This document shows positions 19,187-28,624 of a stretch of 64,000 bases of DNA, in pieces (positions within the stretch are counted from its first letter, which is position 1; each line of letters begins with the position of its first letter). The notes under the pieces were generated by a model that was given only the letters and a program-made list of their open reading frames with translations, had not been told where the DNA came from and searched no databases. Both the position numbers and the translations under genes were made by a program. This DNA is from Pseudomonas phenolilytica (GTDB lineage Bacteria; Pseudomonadota; Gammaproteobacteria; Pseudomonadales; Pseudomonadaceae), in NCBI RefSeq assembly GCF_021432765.1, contig NZ_CP058908.1, forward strand, positions 2,380,001-2,444,000. The letters run 5' to 3'.

Positions 19187-19987
19187 ATGCACCTGTCCTC
19201 GCTGTACCGTTTCCCCCTCAAATCCGCCGCCGGCGAATCCTTGCAGCGCTGCGCCAGCGACTCCCTCGGCCTGATCGGCGATCGACGCTGGATGGTGGTC
19301 GCGGCCGGTACCGGGCGCTTCCTCAGCCAGCGCGCGGTGCCGCGCATGGCGTTGCTGCGTGCGCACTGGCAGGACGATACGGCGCTGCAACTGGCGGCCC
19401 CGGGCATGCCCGAGCTGCTGGTAAGCGTGCCGGGTGACCAGCTGATGCGCTGCGTGCAGGTCTGGAACAACCACCCGGTGGTGCCGGATGCCGGTGAAGC
19501 CGCAGCCGCCTGGCTGTCGGATTTTCTCGGCCAGGCCTGTCGTCTGGTGTACCTGCCGGAGGATTACGGCATCCAGGTCGACCTCGACTATGCGCGACTC
19601 GGCGAGAACACGGCCTTCAGCGACGGTTTCCCCTTTCTGCTGATCGGCCAGGCCTCGCTCGATGACCTCTGCGCACGCGTCGGACGGCCGCTGGAGATGC
19701 TGCGCTTTCGCCCGAATCTGGTGGTCGCCGGCGCCGCGCCCTATGCCGAGGATGACTGGAAGCGCATCCGCATTGGCGCGCTGACCTTCCGCGTGGTCAA
19801 GCCCTGTTCGCGCTGCGCGATTCCGACCATCGACCTGCACACCGCCGAGCGCAGCGCCGACAGTGAGCCGCTGGCGACGCTGCTGGGCTATCGCAAGCGG
19901 GCGGGCGGCGTGTTCTTCGGCCAGAACCTGATCGCCGAAGGCAGTGGGCTGCTCGAAGTCGGCATGCCGGTGGAAATTCTCGAATGA
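19187..19987 (+). CDS. MOSC domain protein (YcbX/mARC-like molybdenum cofactor protein)
   Basis: 266 residues with an N-terminal MOSC beta-barrel (LYRFPLKSAAGESLQ, GDRRWMVV) and a C-terminal MOSC domain. The conserved cofactor-binding cysteine is present in VKPCSRCAIPTID. Relatives bind molybdenum cofactor as a thiol ligand and reduce N-hydroxylated compounds. E. coli YcbX carries an extra ferredoxin domain at the C-terminus that is absent here, so an external electron donor would be needed. GGAGG lies 6 nt before the ATG. Confidence 0.9.
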   Translation: MHLSSLYRFPLKSAAGESLQRCASDSLGLIGDRRWMVVAAGTGRFLSQRAVPRMALLRAHWQDDTALQLAAPGMPELLVSVPGDQLMRCVQVWNNHPVVPDAGEAAAAWLSDFLGQACRLVYLPEDYGIQVDLDYARLGENTAFSDGFPFLLIGQASLDDLCARVGRPLEMLRFRPNLVVAGAAPYAEDDWKRIRIGALTFRVVKPCSRCAIPTIDLHTAERSADSEPLATLLGYRKRAGGVFFGQNLIAEGSGLLEVGMPVEILE

Positions 19988-19991
19988 TTCG

Positions 19992-20020
19992 GCCGGGGCG
20001 GCGCTTGCTGCCGCCCCGGC
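19992..20020. terminator. Strong hairpin between convergent MOSC and slt genes
   Basis: A perfect 11-bp GC-rich inverted repeat (gccggggcggc at 19992-20002 with gccgccccggc at 20010-20020) with a 7-nt loop, in the 39-bp gap between two convergent genes. It lacks a clear T tract on either side, so a bidirectional terminator role is likely but not certain. Confidence 0.65.
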
Positions 20021-20026
20021 AGCGCC

Positions 20027-21949
20027 TCACTGGTTCTCGAAATAGCGCTCGTGCCACTCCACCAGCGGCTGCGGCGCGTTGAGCTTCTGCCCGTAGATCA
20101 CCGAATAGGTGAGCACGTTCTGCACGTACTGGCGGGTCTCGTCGAACGGGATGTTCTCCACCCAGACATCGAACGACAGGTGCCCGGCATCGCGCAGCCA
20201 TTGCCGTACGCGGCCGGGGCCGGCGTTGTAGGCGGCCGAGGCCAGCACGCGATTGCCGTTGAACTGCGCGTAAATCTGGCTGAGATACGCCGCGCCGAGC
20301 TGGATGTTGACGTTCGGGTTGAGCACCTGCTGCGGCGAGGACAGCGGAATGCCGAAGCGCCGCGCGGTTTCCTTGGCCGTGGCGGGCATCAGCTGCATCA
20401 GCCCGCTGGCGCCGACGTGCGAACGCGCATCGGCCATGAACGCGCTTTCCTGGCGGGTGATGGCGAACACCCAGCTCGGGTGGATTTCCCGTGCCTTCGC
20501 CGCGTTGACCAGCGTGCTGCGGTGCGCCATCGGGAAGCGGATGTCGAGGTCGTCCCAGTACTGTGCCTGGCTGATGCTGCGGATCGCCGGGAAATACCAG
20601 CCCATCTCGTAGGCCAGTCGCGCCTGGGCCACCAGCTCGTCGCGGCTGAACAGCCGGCTGACGTGATACCACTCGCGCCGGCCATCGACGATCTGCCCAC
20701 GCGCATGGAATTCCAGCGCGCGGCGAATGCCGGCAGTGTTGCGGACCTTCTGCACCAGCTTCGGCGGCAAGGCCAGCGGCTGGTGGTTGAGCTTGTACGG
20801 CGCCTGGATGCGATCGGCCGAGAGGAAGCCATAGAAGTCGCGCTCGGCGGCGACCGGCTGGTACAGCGAGATCGCCTGCGGGCTCTGCGGCTTGGCCAGC
20901 TCCAGGCTGCGCGCCCGCCAGTAGCGCCAGCGGTTGCTCTTGGCCAGATCGTCGGGGAAACGCTGGGTCAGGGCGTAGACATCCTCCCAGCGGCCCAGGC
21001 GCAGCAGCAGGCGCGCCCGCCATTCGCTGACGGTGTTGTCGCGCAGCTCCGGGTCGTACTCGGCCATCACCTGCAGCGCGCGGCTGTCGAAGCGCTTGGC
21101 CAGCGTCAGGCCGATCTGCCGGGCGATCGCCACCTTTTCTTCGGCGGAGAAGGCGTGGCGCCGGGCATAGCCGTCGAGCAAGGCCAGCGCCTTCTCCGGG
21201 TCCTGGCGGGCGAGGCGGCGCAGGCCAATGGCGACCACGTCGGCCATGGCCGGATGGCTGCCGGAAAAACGCGCGGTCTGGCTCAGCATCTGCGGCTTCT
21301 GTGCGACCTCGACGAGTAGCTCGCCGTGGCCACGCAGGCTCGACAGGTTCTTGCTGAGGAAGCTGGCCAGCCCGTAGTTGCCGGCCTCCACCGCGAGCTT
21401 GGTGCGTTTCCAGCGGCGCTCCTCGGTGAGCGCGCCCTTGGCGGTCCATTGCGTGAACAGCACGTCGCAGGCTTCGGGCTGCGATTTGCCGACCAGCCAG
21501 AGGCGCTCGGCGGTGGCATCGCCTTCAGGCAGGCCGCGGCCGAGCTGATACTGGCCGAACAGGCAGTCCAGCTCGGTGAAGTTCAGCTTCGGATCGTAGT
21601 ACTTGAGGAACGTGGGCCAGTCGCCGCGCGCTGCCAGAAGACGCAGCCAGCGCAGTTTCATCCAGCTGATCTGCGGCAGGTCGCCGTGTTCGGCGAGAAA
21701 CTTCTCGATCTCCGCGGTGCTCGCGGTCTTGAGCCGAGCGGTCAGCTCGTCGTAGGCCAGGTACGGTTCCAGCGGATAGTCGCGCAGTGCGCTGGCGTGG
21801 CGCCGGTACGGTGCGCTGTCGCCCTTGGCCAGGGCGCGCTTGGCTTCATCGTAGAGTTGGCGCTGCTGAGTCAGGCTGGCGGCCGAGACATCCACGGCCA
21901 GCGTTGAAAAACACAGGCAGAGCAGCAGGTTGGAGAGTCGACTGCGCAT
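20027..21949 (-). CDS. slt: Soluble lytic murein transglycosylase (Slt70)
   Basis: 640 residues with a signal peptide (LLLCLCFSTLAVDVSAAS), an alpha-superhelical U domain made of short helical repeats over about residues 30-440, and a C-terminal goose-lysozyme-like SLT domain. The catalytic Glu is in ITRQESAFM near residue 500, followed by GASGLMQLMPATAKETA and the later SAAYNAGPGRVRQW. It cleaves peptidoglycan in the periplasm to give anhydromuropeptides. Length matches E. coli Slt70 (645). It is convergent with the MOSC gene. Confidence 0.96.
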   Translation of the reverse strand: MRSRLSNLLLCLCFSTLAVDVSAASLTQQRQLYDEAKRALAKGDSAPYRRHASALRDYPLEPYLAYDELTARLKTASTAEIEKFLAEHGDLPQISWMKLRWLRLLAARGDWPTFLKYYDPKLNFTELDCLFGQYQLGRGLPEGDATAERLWLVGKSQPEACDVLFTQWTAKGALTEERRWKRTKLAVEAGNYGLASFLSKNLSSLRGHGELLVEVAQKPQMLSQTARFSGSHPAMADVVAIGLRRLARQDPEKALALLDGYARRHAFSAEEKVAIARQIGLTLAKRFDSRALQVMAEYDPELRDNTVSEWRARLLLRLGRWEDVYALTQRFPDDLAKSNRWRYWRARSLELAKPQSPQAISLYQPVAAERDFYGFLSADRIQAPYKLNHQPLALPPKLVQKVRNTAGIRRALEFHARGQIVDGRREWYHVSRLFSRDELVAQARLAYEMGWYFPAIRSISQAQYWDDLDIRFPMAHRSTLVNAAKAREIHPSWVFAITRQESAFMADARSHVGASGLMQLMPATAKETARRFGIPLSSPQQVLNPNVNIQLGAAYLSQIYAQFNGNRVLASAAYNAGPGRVRQWLRDAGHLSFDVWVENIPFDETRQYVQNVLTYSVIYGQKLNAPQPLVEWHERYFENQ

Positions 21950-22161
21950 GAGACTTCCGGGAAGAGGCGGGTGTATTACGGCGCTAGCTTAGCCTGCCGG
22001 GACGGCCAGTTAAATGCGCTTTGGACGAGTGCCGGGAACTATTGCGCGGCGTCTGGCCGAAGCTTGCGCGAGCTGCTCCGGATACGCCTTCGGGATGGGC
22101 GTATCCGCGGCCGGCAGGCGCGCATCTGCTAGACTGCGCGCCCTGTTTTCCGGAGGTAGTC

Positions 22162-24075
22162 ATGACCCTGCTCAAGTTCACCGATGTATCCCTGGCCTAT
22201 GGCACCACGCCGCTGCTCGACGGCGTGTCCTGGCAGATCGCGCGGGGTGAGCGGGTCTGCATCATCGGCCGCAACGGCACGGGCAAATCGAGCATGCTGC
22301 GCCTGGTCAAGGGCGATCGCAGTGCCGACGACGGCGAGATCTGGCGCGCGCCGGGGCTGAAGATCGGCGAGCTGCCGCAGGAGCTGCCGCGCGCCGATGA
22401 CCGTACGGTGTTCGATGTCGTTGCCGAGGGCTTGGAAGGCGTCGGCGAACTATTGGCCGAGTACCACCACCTCAGCCTGAACATCCAGGACCAGGCCGAT
22501 CTCGACAAGCTGATGCACGTGCAACAGGCGCTGGAAGCCAAGGATGGCTGGCGCCTGCAGCAACTGGTCGAAAGCACCCTGAGCCGCCTGCAGCTACCGG
22601 CCGACCGTACCTTGGCCGAGCTTTCCGGTGGCTGGCGGCGTCGCGTGCTACTGGCCCAGGCGCTGGTTTCCGAGCCCGACCTGCTGCTGCTCGACGAGCC
22701 GACCAACCACTTGGACATCGGCGCCATCGCCTGGCTGGAAGAGGCGCTGACCGGCTTCAACGGGGCGGTGCTGTTCATCACCCACGACCGGGCGTTCCTG
22801 CAGAATCTGGCCACGCGCATCCTCGAACTCGACCGTGGCCATCTGATCGACTGGAACGGCGACTACGCCAGTTTCCTGGTGCATAAGGAGCAGCAGCTGG
22901 CGGCAGAGGAAACCGCCAATGCGCTGTTCGACAAGAAGCTGGCCCAGGAAGAAGTCTGGATTCGCCAGGGCATCAAGGCGCGCCGTACCCGTAACGAGGG
23001 CCGCGTGCGCGAGCTGAAGGCGCTGCGCGTCGAGCGCAGTCAGCGCCGCGAGCGGCAAGGTAAGGCGACTTTCCAGCTGGAAAGCGCGGACAAATCCGGC
23101 AAGCAGGTGATCGCTGCCGAGCAGGTGAGCTTCGCCCATCCGGGTGGCGAGCCGCTGATTCGCGATTTCTCCATGGTCGTGCAGCGTGGCGACCGGATCG
23201 GTCTGCTCGGCGCCAACGGCACCGGCAAGACCACACTGCTCAAGCTGCTGCTCGGCGAGCTGCAGCCGACCGCGGGCAGCATCGAGATCGGCACCAAGCT
23301 CGAAGTGGCGTATTTCGACCAATTGCGTCACCAGCTGGAGCTGGAAAAGACGGTGATCGACAACCTCGCCGAGGGGCGCGAATTCATCACCATCGACGGA
23401 CAGAACCGGCACGTGCTGAGCTACCTCGGCGACTTCCTGTTCAGCCCGCAACGTGCGCGCACGCCGGTCAAGGCGCTGTCGGGGGGCGAGCGGGCACGCC
23501 TCTTGCTCGCCAAGCTGTTCAGCAAGCCGGCCAACCTGCTGGTGCTGGACGAGCCGACCAACGACCTCGATGTCGAGACGCTCGAGCTGCTCGAAGAGGT
23601 GCTGCTGGGCTTCCCGGGCACGGTGCTGATGGTCAGCCACGACCGGGCGTTCCTCGACAACGTGGTGACCAGCACGCTGGTGTTCCAAGGCAACGGCGAG
23701 GTGCGCGAGTACGTCGGTGGATATCAGGACTGGCTGCGTCAGGGTGGTTCGCCGCGCCTGCTTGGGGTGGGTGAAGCCGCCGAAAGCAAGGCCAGCGCCC
23801 AGCCGCGGACGGAGCCTGCGCCTGTGGCACCGGCGGCTGCCGAATCGGCACCGGCGAAGAAGAAGCTCAGCTACAAGCTGCAGCGCGAGCTCGAGGCGTT
23901 GCCGGGGCAGATCGACGCAGCGGAGCAGGCTATCGCGGCGTTGCAGGCGCAGGTGTCCGATCCGGCGTTCTACCAGCAGCCAGCCGAGGTAACGGGCGCG
24001 GCACTGGCGCGCCTGGAGGCACTGCAGCAGGAGCTCGATCAGCTGCTGGAGCGTTGGGCCGAGCTGGAGGACTGA
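22162..24075 (+). CDS. uup: ABC-F type ATPase Uup
   Basis: 637 residues with two ABC domains and no membrane segment. The first has Walker A GRNGTGKSS (about 36-44), signature LSGGWRRR and Walker B LLLLDEPTNHLD. The second has GANGTGKTT, LSGGERARLL and LLVLDEPTNDLD. A linker between them and a C-terminal coiled-coil (about 560-637, KKLSYKLQRELEALPGQIDA) identify Uup rather than EttA. Uup is linked to ribosome function and precise excision of transposons. The ATG at 22162 has GGAGG at 5 nt. Confidence 0.94.
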   Translation: MTLLKFTDVSLAYGTTPLLDGVSWQIARGERVCIIGRNGTGKSSMLRLVKGDRSADDGEIWRAPGLKIGELPQELPRADDRTVFDVVAEGLEGVGELLAEYHHLSLNIQDQADLDKLMHVQQALEAKDGWRLQQLVESTLSRLQLPADRTLAELSGGWRRRVLLAQALVSEPDLLLLDEPTNHLDIGAIAWLEEALTGFNGAVLFITHDRAFLQNLATRILELDRGHLIDWNGDYASFLVHKEQQLAAEETANALFDKKLAQEEVWIRQGIKARRTRNEGRVRELKALRVERSQRRERQGKATFQLESADKSGKQVIAAEQVSFAHPGGEPLIRDFSMVVQRGDRIGLLGANGTGKTTLLKLLLGELQPTAGSIEIGTKLEVAYFDQLRHQLELEKTVIDNLAEGREFITIDGQNRHVLSYLGDFLFSPQRARTPVKALSGGERARLLLAKLFSKPANLLVLDEPTNDLDVETLELLEEVLLGFPGTVLMVSHDRAFLDNVVTSTLVFQGNGEVREYVGGYQDWLRQGGSPRLLGVGEAAESKASAQPRTEPAPVAPAAAESAPAKKKLSYKLQRELEALPGQIDAAEQAIAALQAQVSDPAFYQQPAEVTGAALARLEALQQELDQLLERWAELED

Positions 24076-24208
24076 GACCGCCTCAGGGGCGCCGGTCGTG
24101 CTTGAAGATGTTCGCGGCGCGCAGCGGGCTTCCTGAGGTGGATCAATACCTTACGGAGGCCTGCTGGTTAACTTCGCTGCGGTTGGCAGTCATGACGATG
24201 GAGTATTG

Positions 24209-24901
24209 ATGGCTATTGAATACCGCATCACCCTGGATGATGAGCACGATTTCAGTTACCGGATCGAACTGGATCGCGCCTACGACAAGGAAGCTGCCGC
24301 GCAGGCACCGAAGTGGACACGGCTGGAGCATCAGCGTTGCAGCAATTGTCCGCTGAGTCAGAACGAATTCAGCCATTGCCCGGCTGCGGTCGACCTGCAC
24401 CGGGTCATCGAGGACTTTCAGGGCCTGCCGGCGATCCAGAAGGCGCTGGTCTGGGTACGCACACCGGAGCGCGAATACACCAAGCTGGTCGGTCTCGAAG
24501 AGGGCCTGCGGGCGCTGCTCGGGGTGATCATGGCCACCAGCGCCTGTCCGGTGCTCGGCCGGCTCAAGCCGATGGCCCAACAGCACCTGCCATTCGCCAG
24601 CAATCGCGAGTTCGTGCTGCGGGCGGTGTCGCTGTACCTGGCCCGTCAGTATTTCAACCTGCGTGAAGGGCGGCATGCCGACTGGGAACTGCGCGGGCTG
24701 GTGCGTTCGTTCCAGCAGCTGCAGCTGGTCAATCAGGCATTCTGGCAGCGGATCGTCGATACCTGCGAGGGCGACAGCAACCTCAAGGCATTCCTCAGCT
24801 TCTTCTCGATGGCTTCGAGCCTGACCTACTCACTGGAAACCCAGCTGCAGAAGATCCGCCCGCTGGTGATGAGCGCCGGCGAGGGAGCCGAAGCGCTCTG
24901 A
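24209..24901 (+). CDS. Conserved hypothetical protein with a cysteine cluster
   Basis: 230-residue soluble protein; I recognise no characterised family. It begins with a beta-rich segment (YRITLDDEHDFSYRIELDRAYD) followed by a cysteine cluster, C-x2-C-x9-C (CSNCPLSQNEFSHC) around residues 42-55, which could bind a metal. The C-terminal half is predicted mostly helical. The ATG at 24209 has GGAG at 5 nt. It is likely monocistronic, facing the convergent usp gene. Nothing in the context shows its role. Confidence 0.8.
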   Translation: MAIEYRITLDDEHDFSYRIELDRAYDKEAAAQAPKWTRLEHQRCSNCPLSQNEFSHCPAAVDLHRVIEDFQGLPAIQKALVWVRTPEREYTKLVGLEEGLRALLGVIMATSACPVLGRLKPMAQQHLPFASNREFVLRAVSLYLARQYFNLREGRHADWELRGLVRSFQQLQLVNQAFWQRIVDTCEGDSNLKAFLSFFSMASSLTYSLETQLQKIRPLVMSAGEGAEAL

Positions 24902-24931
24902 GCGGGACTTGGCCCGCTCAGGCCGACTCGA

Positions 24932-25372
24932 TCAGTCGACTTTCTTCAGGCGTACCGCGAGCACATCGCATGGCGCGCCATGCAGAATGTCGTTGGCCGT
25001 CGAGCCGAGCAGCAGCGCCAGCCCGTGGCGGCCGTGGCTGCCGACGACGATCAGGTCGCACTGCTGTTCCTTGGCCAGCCGATGTACTTCCTGACGCGGC
25101 TGACCGTAGGCCAGGTGGCGCTGCTCCGGCGTGAGGCTGGGGTAGATATCGGCGAAGCCGTCCATCCGTTCGCGGGCTTGGTCGAACTGCTGCTGTTGCA
25201 GCATCGACAGGTCCATCGGCACGTCGCCGCCGAAGGCCATCGCCATCGGCTCGATGATATGGACGAGTGTCAGCGTGGCGCCGGTAGTGGTGGCCAGGGC
25301 CTGGGCTCGCGCGACTACCGCGTGGCACTCGTCGGTCAGGTCGACGGCGACCAGAATGTGCTGGTAGGGCAT
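24932..25372 (-). CDS. Universal stress protein, UspA family
   Basis: 146 residues, one Usp domain. It begins YQHILVAVDLTDE and ends with the ATP-binding motif VVGSHGRHGLALLLGSTAND, matching the G-x2-G-x9-G-S/T pattern of nucleotide-binding Usps. AGGAGG precedes the ATG. A cytoplasmic stress-survival role is known for the family. It is convergent with the hypothetical gene before it. Confidence 0.93.
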   Translation of the reverse strand: MPYQHILVAVDLTDECHAVVARAQALATTTGATLTLVHIIEPMAMAFGGDVPMDLSMLQQQQFDQARERMDGFADIYPSLTPEQRHLAYGQPRQEVHRLAKEQQCDLIVVGSHGRHGLALLLGSTANDILHGAPCDVLAVRLKKVD

Positions 25373-25569
25373 GATGACTCCTCCTGAGCGGGTCGGCCTG
25401 GGCAGTGCGGTGGGCCGACGGGGTTGGCAATGAACCGATGTATTGAAGGGTTATACGGCGTTGCCGATGGCTTCGCCAGTGCCCGTTGCGCCGCTCAGGG
25501 CGCGCCGGGCTGTTATCATGCTGCGTCGCGCCAGCCGGTCGGTCCGGCAGGCTCACCGAGAGAATTCCG

Positions 25570-26037
25570 ATGTCGATGCCATACACCGATTATTCCCTGG
25601 CCTGGGCCGTCTACGGCGTGGCCGCGCTGGGCTGTCTGCTGGTCTGGTTCCGCGCGACGCGCTGGATGTGGCGCTGGCTGCGCGAGCCATTGCGGTTGCT
25701 GGCGGCGATCCTGCTGCTGACGCCGACCATTGTCGATCCCGCCAAGGAACTCTTCGCCCCCGCCGTGGCCATTACCGCAATGGACGTGTTGCTCAAGGTC
25801 GGCAACAACGCCTGGCGCGCAGTAGCCGATCTGGCGCTGTACGGCCTGATCGCGTTCGCGCTGTACCTGTTGCTGGTGGCTATCCGCTGGCCGCTGGAGC
25901 GGCGCAAGCGCGCCGACAGGCCGACTGCCGCGCCCGATGACGATCCGCGAACCCTGCGCGAGCGCATGGCCGACGACGAGGATGACGACTATTTTCCGCA
26001 GCCGGGTCGCCGGGTGCGAACCGAACCGCGCCTGTAA
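25570..26037 (+). CDS. Small inner-membrane protein with acidic C-terminus, function unknown
   Basis: 155 residues. Three to four predicted membrane helices (about 10-28, 38-57, 60-80, 90-112), then a charged tail rich in Arg and Asp (RMADDEDDDYFPQPGRR). I do not recognise a characterised family. The ATG at 25570 is chosen because the upstream extension is arginine-rich and unlike a membrane protein start; the ribosome binding site (GAGAG) is weak. It is followed after 30 bp by the yafJ-like gene and is probably cotranscribed with it. Confidence 0.78.
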   Translation: MSMPYTDYSLAWAVYGVAALGCLLVWFRATRWMWRWLREPLRLLAAILLLTPTIVDPAKELFAPAVAITAMDVLLKVGNNAWRAVADLALYGLIAFALYLLLVAIRWPLERRKRADRPTAAPDDDPRTLRERMADDEDDDYFPQPGRRVRTEPRL

Positions 26038-26067
26038 TACCTTCGCGTTTTCACGGGGAATCAACCT

Positions 26068-26850
26068 ATGTGCGAATTGCTCGGCATGAGCGCCAATGTC
26101 CCCACCGATATCGTCTTCAGTTTTACCGGACTCATGCAGCGCGGTGGCCGGACCGGCCCGCACAAGGATGGCTGGGGCATCGCGTTCTACGAAGGACGCG
26201 GCCTACGGCTCTTTCAGGACCCGGTGGCCAGTTGCGAGTCGGAAGTGGCGAAGATGGTCCAGCATTATCTGATCAAGAGCGAGGTGGTAATCGGCCACAT
26301 CCGCCATGCCAATGTCGGCAGGGTCACGCTGGCCAACACCCATCCATTCATGCGCGAGCTGTGGGGGCAATATTGGTGCTTCGCGCATAACGGCCAGCTG
26401 AGCGATTTCGAGCCCTCGGGCAGCTTCTACCGGGCGGTGGGCGAGACGGACAGCGAGGCGGCGTTCTGCGATCTGCTCAACCGTATCCGCTCCGACTTCC
26501 CCGAGCGCGTCGAGGCCGAGGCGTTGCTGCCGACGCTGCTGGCGGCCTGCCGGCATTACCGCAGCAAGGGCGTGTTCAACTGCCTGCTGAGCAACGGCGA
26601 ATGGCTGTTCAGCTTCTGCAGCACCAAGCTGGCGCAGATCACCCGGCGCGCGCCGTTCGGCCCGGCGCAGCTCAAGGATGCCGAGCTGACGGTGGACTTC
26701 CAGGCCGAGACCACGCCGCGCGACGTGGTGACCGTGCTCGCCACCGAGCCGTTGACCGACAACGAATGCTGGACCATCCACGAACCTGGGCAGTGGAGCC
26801 TGTGGCGGCGTGGCGAGTGCGTCGCGCAGGGGCGGGACGCCGCATGCTGA
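26068..26850 (+). CDS. yafJ: Class II glutamine amidotransferase (YafJ-like)
   Basis: 260 residues. The mature N-terminus would expose Cys2 (MCELLGMSAN) as the Ntn-type nucleophile of class II glutamine amidotransferases. Other family segments are GPHKDGWGIAFY, IGHIRHANVG and FAHNGQL. No synthase domain is attached, so the acceptor of the released ammonia is unknown. It overlaps the following DUF2937 gene by 7 nt. Confidence 0.93.
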   Translation: MCELLGMSANVPTDIVFSFTGLMQRGGRTGPHKDGWGIAFYEGRGLRLFQDPVASCESEVAKMVQHYLIKSEVVIGHIRHANVGRVTLANTHPFMRELWGQYWCFAHNGQLSDFEPSGSFYRAVGETDSEAAFCDLLNRIRSDFPERVEAEALLPTLLAACRHYRSKGVFNCLLSNGEWLFSFCSTKLAQITRRAPFGPAQLKDAELTVDFQAETTPRDVVTVLATEPLTDNECWTIHEPGQWSLWRRGECVAQGRDAAC

Positions 26851-27359
26851 GGAGCTATCTGCGCCTGTTGGTGTTCGCCTTCGGCCTGCTGGTCGGCGTG
26901 CAGGTGCCGGGCTTCATCGACGCCTATGCGCAGCGCGTCGAGGCGCATCGGCAGGAGGCGCAGCGCGGCCTGCAGGGCTTTCGCGATACCGCGCAACGCT
27001 TCTTCGACGGCGATCTGAATGCACTGGTCGAGCACTACCGTGCCAGCGACGATGCGGTGATCCAGAGCGATGCACGCAGCCTGGAGGCGCTGGTGCAGCG
27101 CGTGCGCCTGCTGGATCGCGAATGGCAGGCCATGCAGCAGCCCTGGTTCGTGCGCAGCTGGCACGTGCTGCTCGGTGCCGATGCGGAACTGCGCCGGGAG
27201 ACGCTCGCCGGCTACCGCTATCAGGTGCTGCTGGCGCCGGAGGCGATTGCCTGGGGGCTCGGATGCGCGCTGCTGCTGGCCTGGCTGGTGGAAAGCGTAT
27301 TGTTGGCGCTGAGCTTTCCGCTGCGCCAGCGTCGGCGTCGCCACCGGCTGTATCGCTGA
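26844..27359 (+). CDS. DUF2937 family membrane protein
   Basis: 171 residues with an N-terminal membrane helix (LRLLVFAFGLLVGVQVPGF), a central helical periplasmic-type region rich in Arg/Glu/Gln, and a second helix near the C-terminus (IAWGLGCALLLAWLVESVLL) followed by a strongly basic tail. This two-helix layout is that of the DUF2937 family, function unknown. The ATG overlaps the stop of the preceding gene in an ATGCTGA arrangement, so translation is probably coupled. Confidence 0.85.
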   Translation: MLRSYLRLLVFAFGLLVGVQVPGFIDAYAQRVEAHRQEAQRGLQGFRDTAQRFFDGDLNALVEHYRASDDAVIQSDARSLEALVQRVRLLDREWQAMQQPWFVRSWHVLLGADAELRRETLAGYRYQVLLAPEAIAWGLGCALLLAWLVESVLLALSFPLRQRRRRHRLYR

Positions 27360-27399
27360 GCGGGCGTCGTTTCGCGACCCGCCCGGCGTCAGCCCTGAT

Positions 27400-28578
27400 T
27401 CATTTGGCGAGAAAGCGCATGCCGTCTTCCAGCCCGCTCAGGGTCAGCGGATACATACGGTCTTCCACCAATTCGCGGATGATGCTGGTGGACGCGGTAT
27501 AGCCCCAGGTGTCCTTCGGGTAAGGGTTGATCCAGATGAGCTTTCGGTATTTCTCCATGAAGCGCTGCATCCACACGTAACCGGCTTCCTCGTTCCAATG
27601 CTCGACGCTGCCGCCCGGCTGGGTGACCTCGTAGGGCGCCATAGCCGCGTCGCCGACGAACACCACCTTGTAGTCCGGGCCGTACTTGTGCAGCAGGTCG
27701 AGCGTGGAGGTGCGCTCGGAGGTGCGGCGGAAGTTGTTCTTCCACACCGACTCGTAGATGAAGTTGTGGAAGTAGAAGAACTCCAGGTTCTTGAACTCGG
27801 TGCGGCAGGCCGAGAACAGCTCCTCGCAAACCTTGACGTGCGCGTCCATCGAGCCGCCGATATCCATCAGCAACAGCAGTTTGACTGCGTTGCGTCGTTC
27901 GGGACGCATCTGGATGTTGAGCAGGCCGGCGTCGCGCGCGGTGTGGTCGATGGTGCCGTCGATGTCCAGTTCTTCCGCCGCGCCCTGGCGGGCGAACTTG
28001 CGCAGGCGGCGCAGGGCGATCTTGATGTTGCGTGTGCCCAGCTCGACCTGGTCGTCGAGGTTCTTGTACTCGCGCTGGTCCCAGACCTTGACCGCGCGGC
28101 CCTGACGCTTGCCGGCATCGCCGATACGGATGCCTTCCGGGTTGTAGCCGCCCGAGCCGAACGGGCTGGTGCCGCCGGTGCCGATCCACTTGTTGCCGCC
28201 GGAGTGCTTTTCCTTCTGCTCTTCGAGACGCTTCTTGAATTCCTCGATCAGCTTGTCCAGCCCGCCGAGAGACTGGATCTGCGCGCGTTCCTCGTCGGTC
28301 AGGCTGCGCTCGAATTCCTTGCGCAGCCATTCCTCGGGAATCAGCGCTTCCAGATGCTGGTCGAGGTTCTGCAGGCCGTTGAAGTAGGCGCCGAAGGCCC
28401 GGTCGAACTTGTCGAAGTGGCGCTCGTCCTTGACCATCACGGTGCGCGCGAGGAAGTAGAACTCGTCCATGTCGGCGAACACCACGCGGTGTTTGAGGGC
28501 GTCGATCAGGTCGAGCAGTTCACGCACCGAGACGGGAACCTTGGCGGCACGCATTTCGTTGAACAGGCCAAGCAACAT
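27400..28578 (-). CDS. VWA domain protein, CoxE-like
   Basis: 392 residues with a C-terminal von Willebrand factor A domain. The metal-ion-dependent adhesion site reads LLLMDIGGSMDAHV (DxGxS variant of DxSxS). The N-terminal half is the helical CoxE/YeaD-type region (VSVRELLDLIDALK). Such proteins act with MoxR AAA+ ATPases, probably as metal-dependent chaperone partners, and a moxR gene lies just upstream on the same strand, with a GFA gene between them. Confidence 0.92.
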   Translation of the reverse strand: MLLGLFNEMRAAKVPVSVRELLDLIDALKHRVVFADMDEFYFLARTVMVKDERHFDKFDRAFGAYFNGLQNLDQHLEALIPEEWLRKEFERSLTDEERAQIQSLGGLDKLIEEFKKRLEEQKEKHSGGNKWIGTGGTSPFGSGGYNPEGIRIGDAGKRQGRAVKVWDQREYKNLDDQVELGTRNIKIALRRLRKFARQGAAEELDIDGTIDHTARDAGLLNIQMRPERRNAVKLLLLMDIGGSMDAHVKVCEELFSACRTEFKNLEFFYFHNFIYESVWKNNFRRTSERTSTLDLLHKYGPDYKVVFVGDAAMAPYEVTQPGGSVEHWNEEAGYVWMQRFMEKYRKLIWINPYPKDTWGYTASTSIIRELVEDRMYPLTLSGLEDGMRFLAK

Positions 28579-28624
28579 GGCAGAACCTCAGGCGCGCACT
28601 TGGCGGTGCGCGATGGCGATGGGG

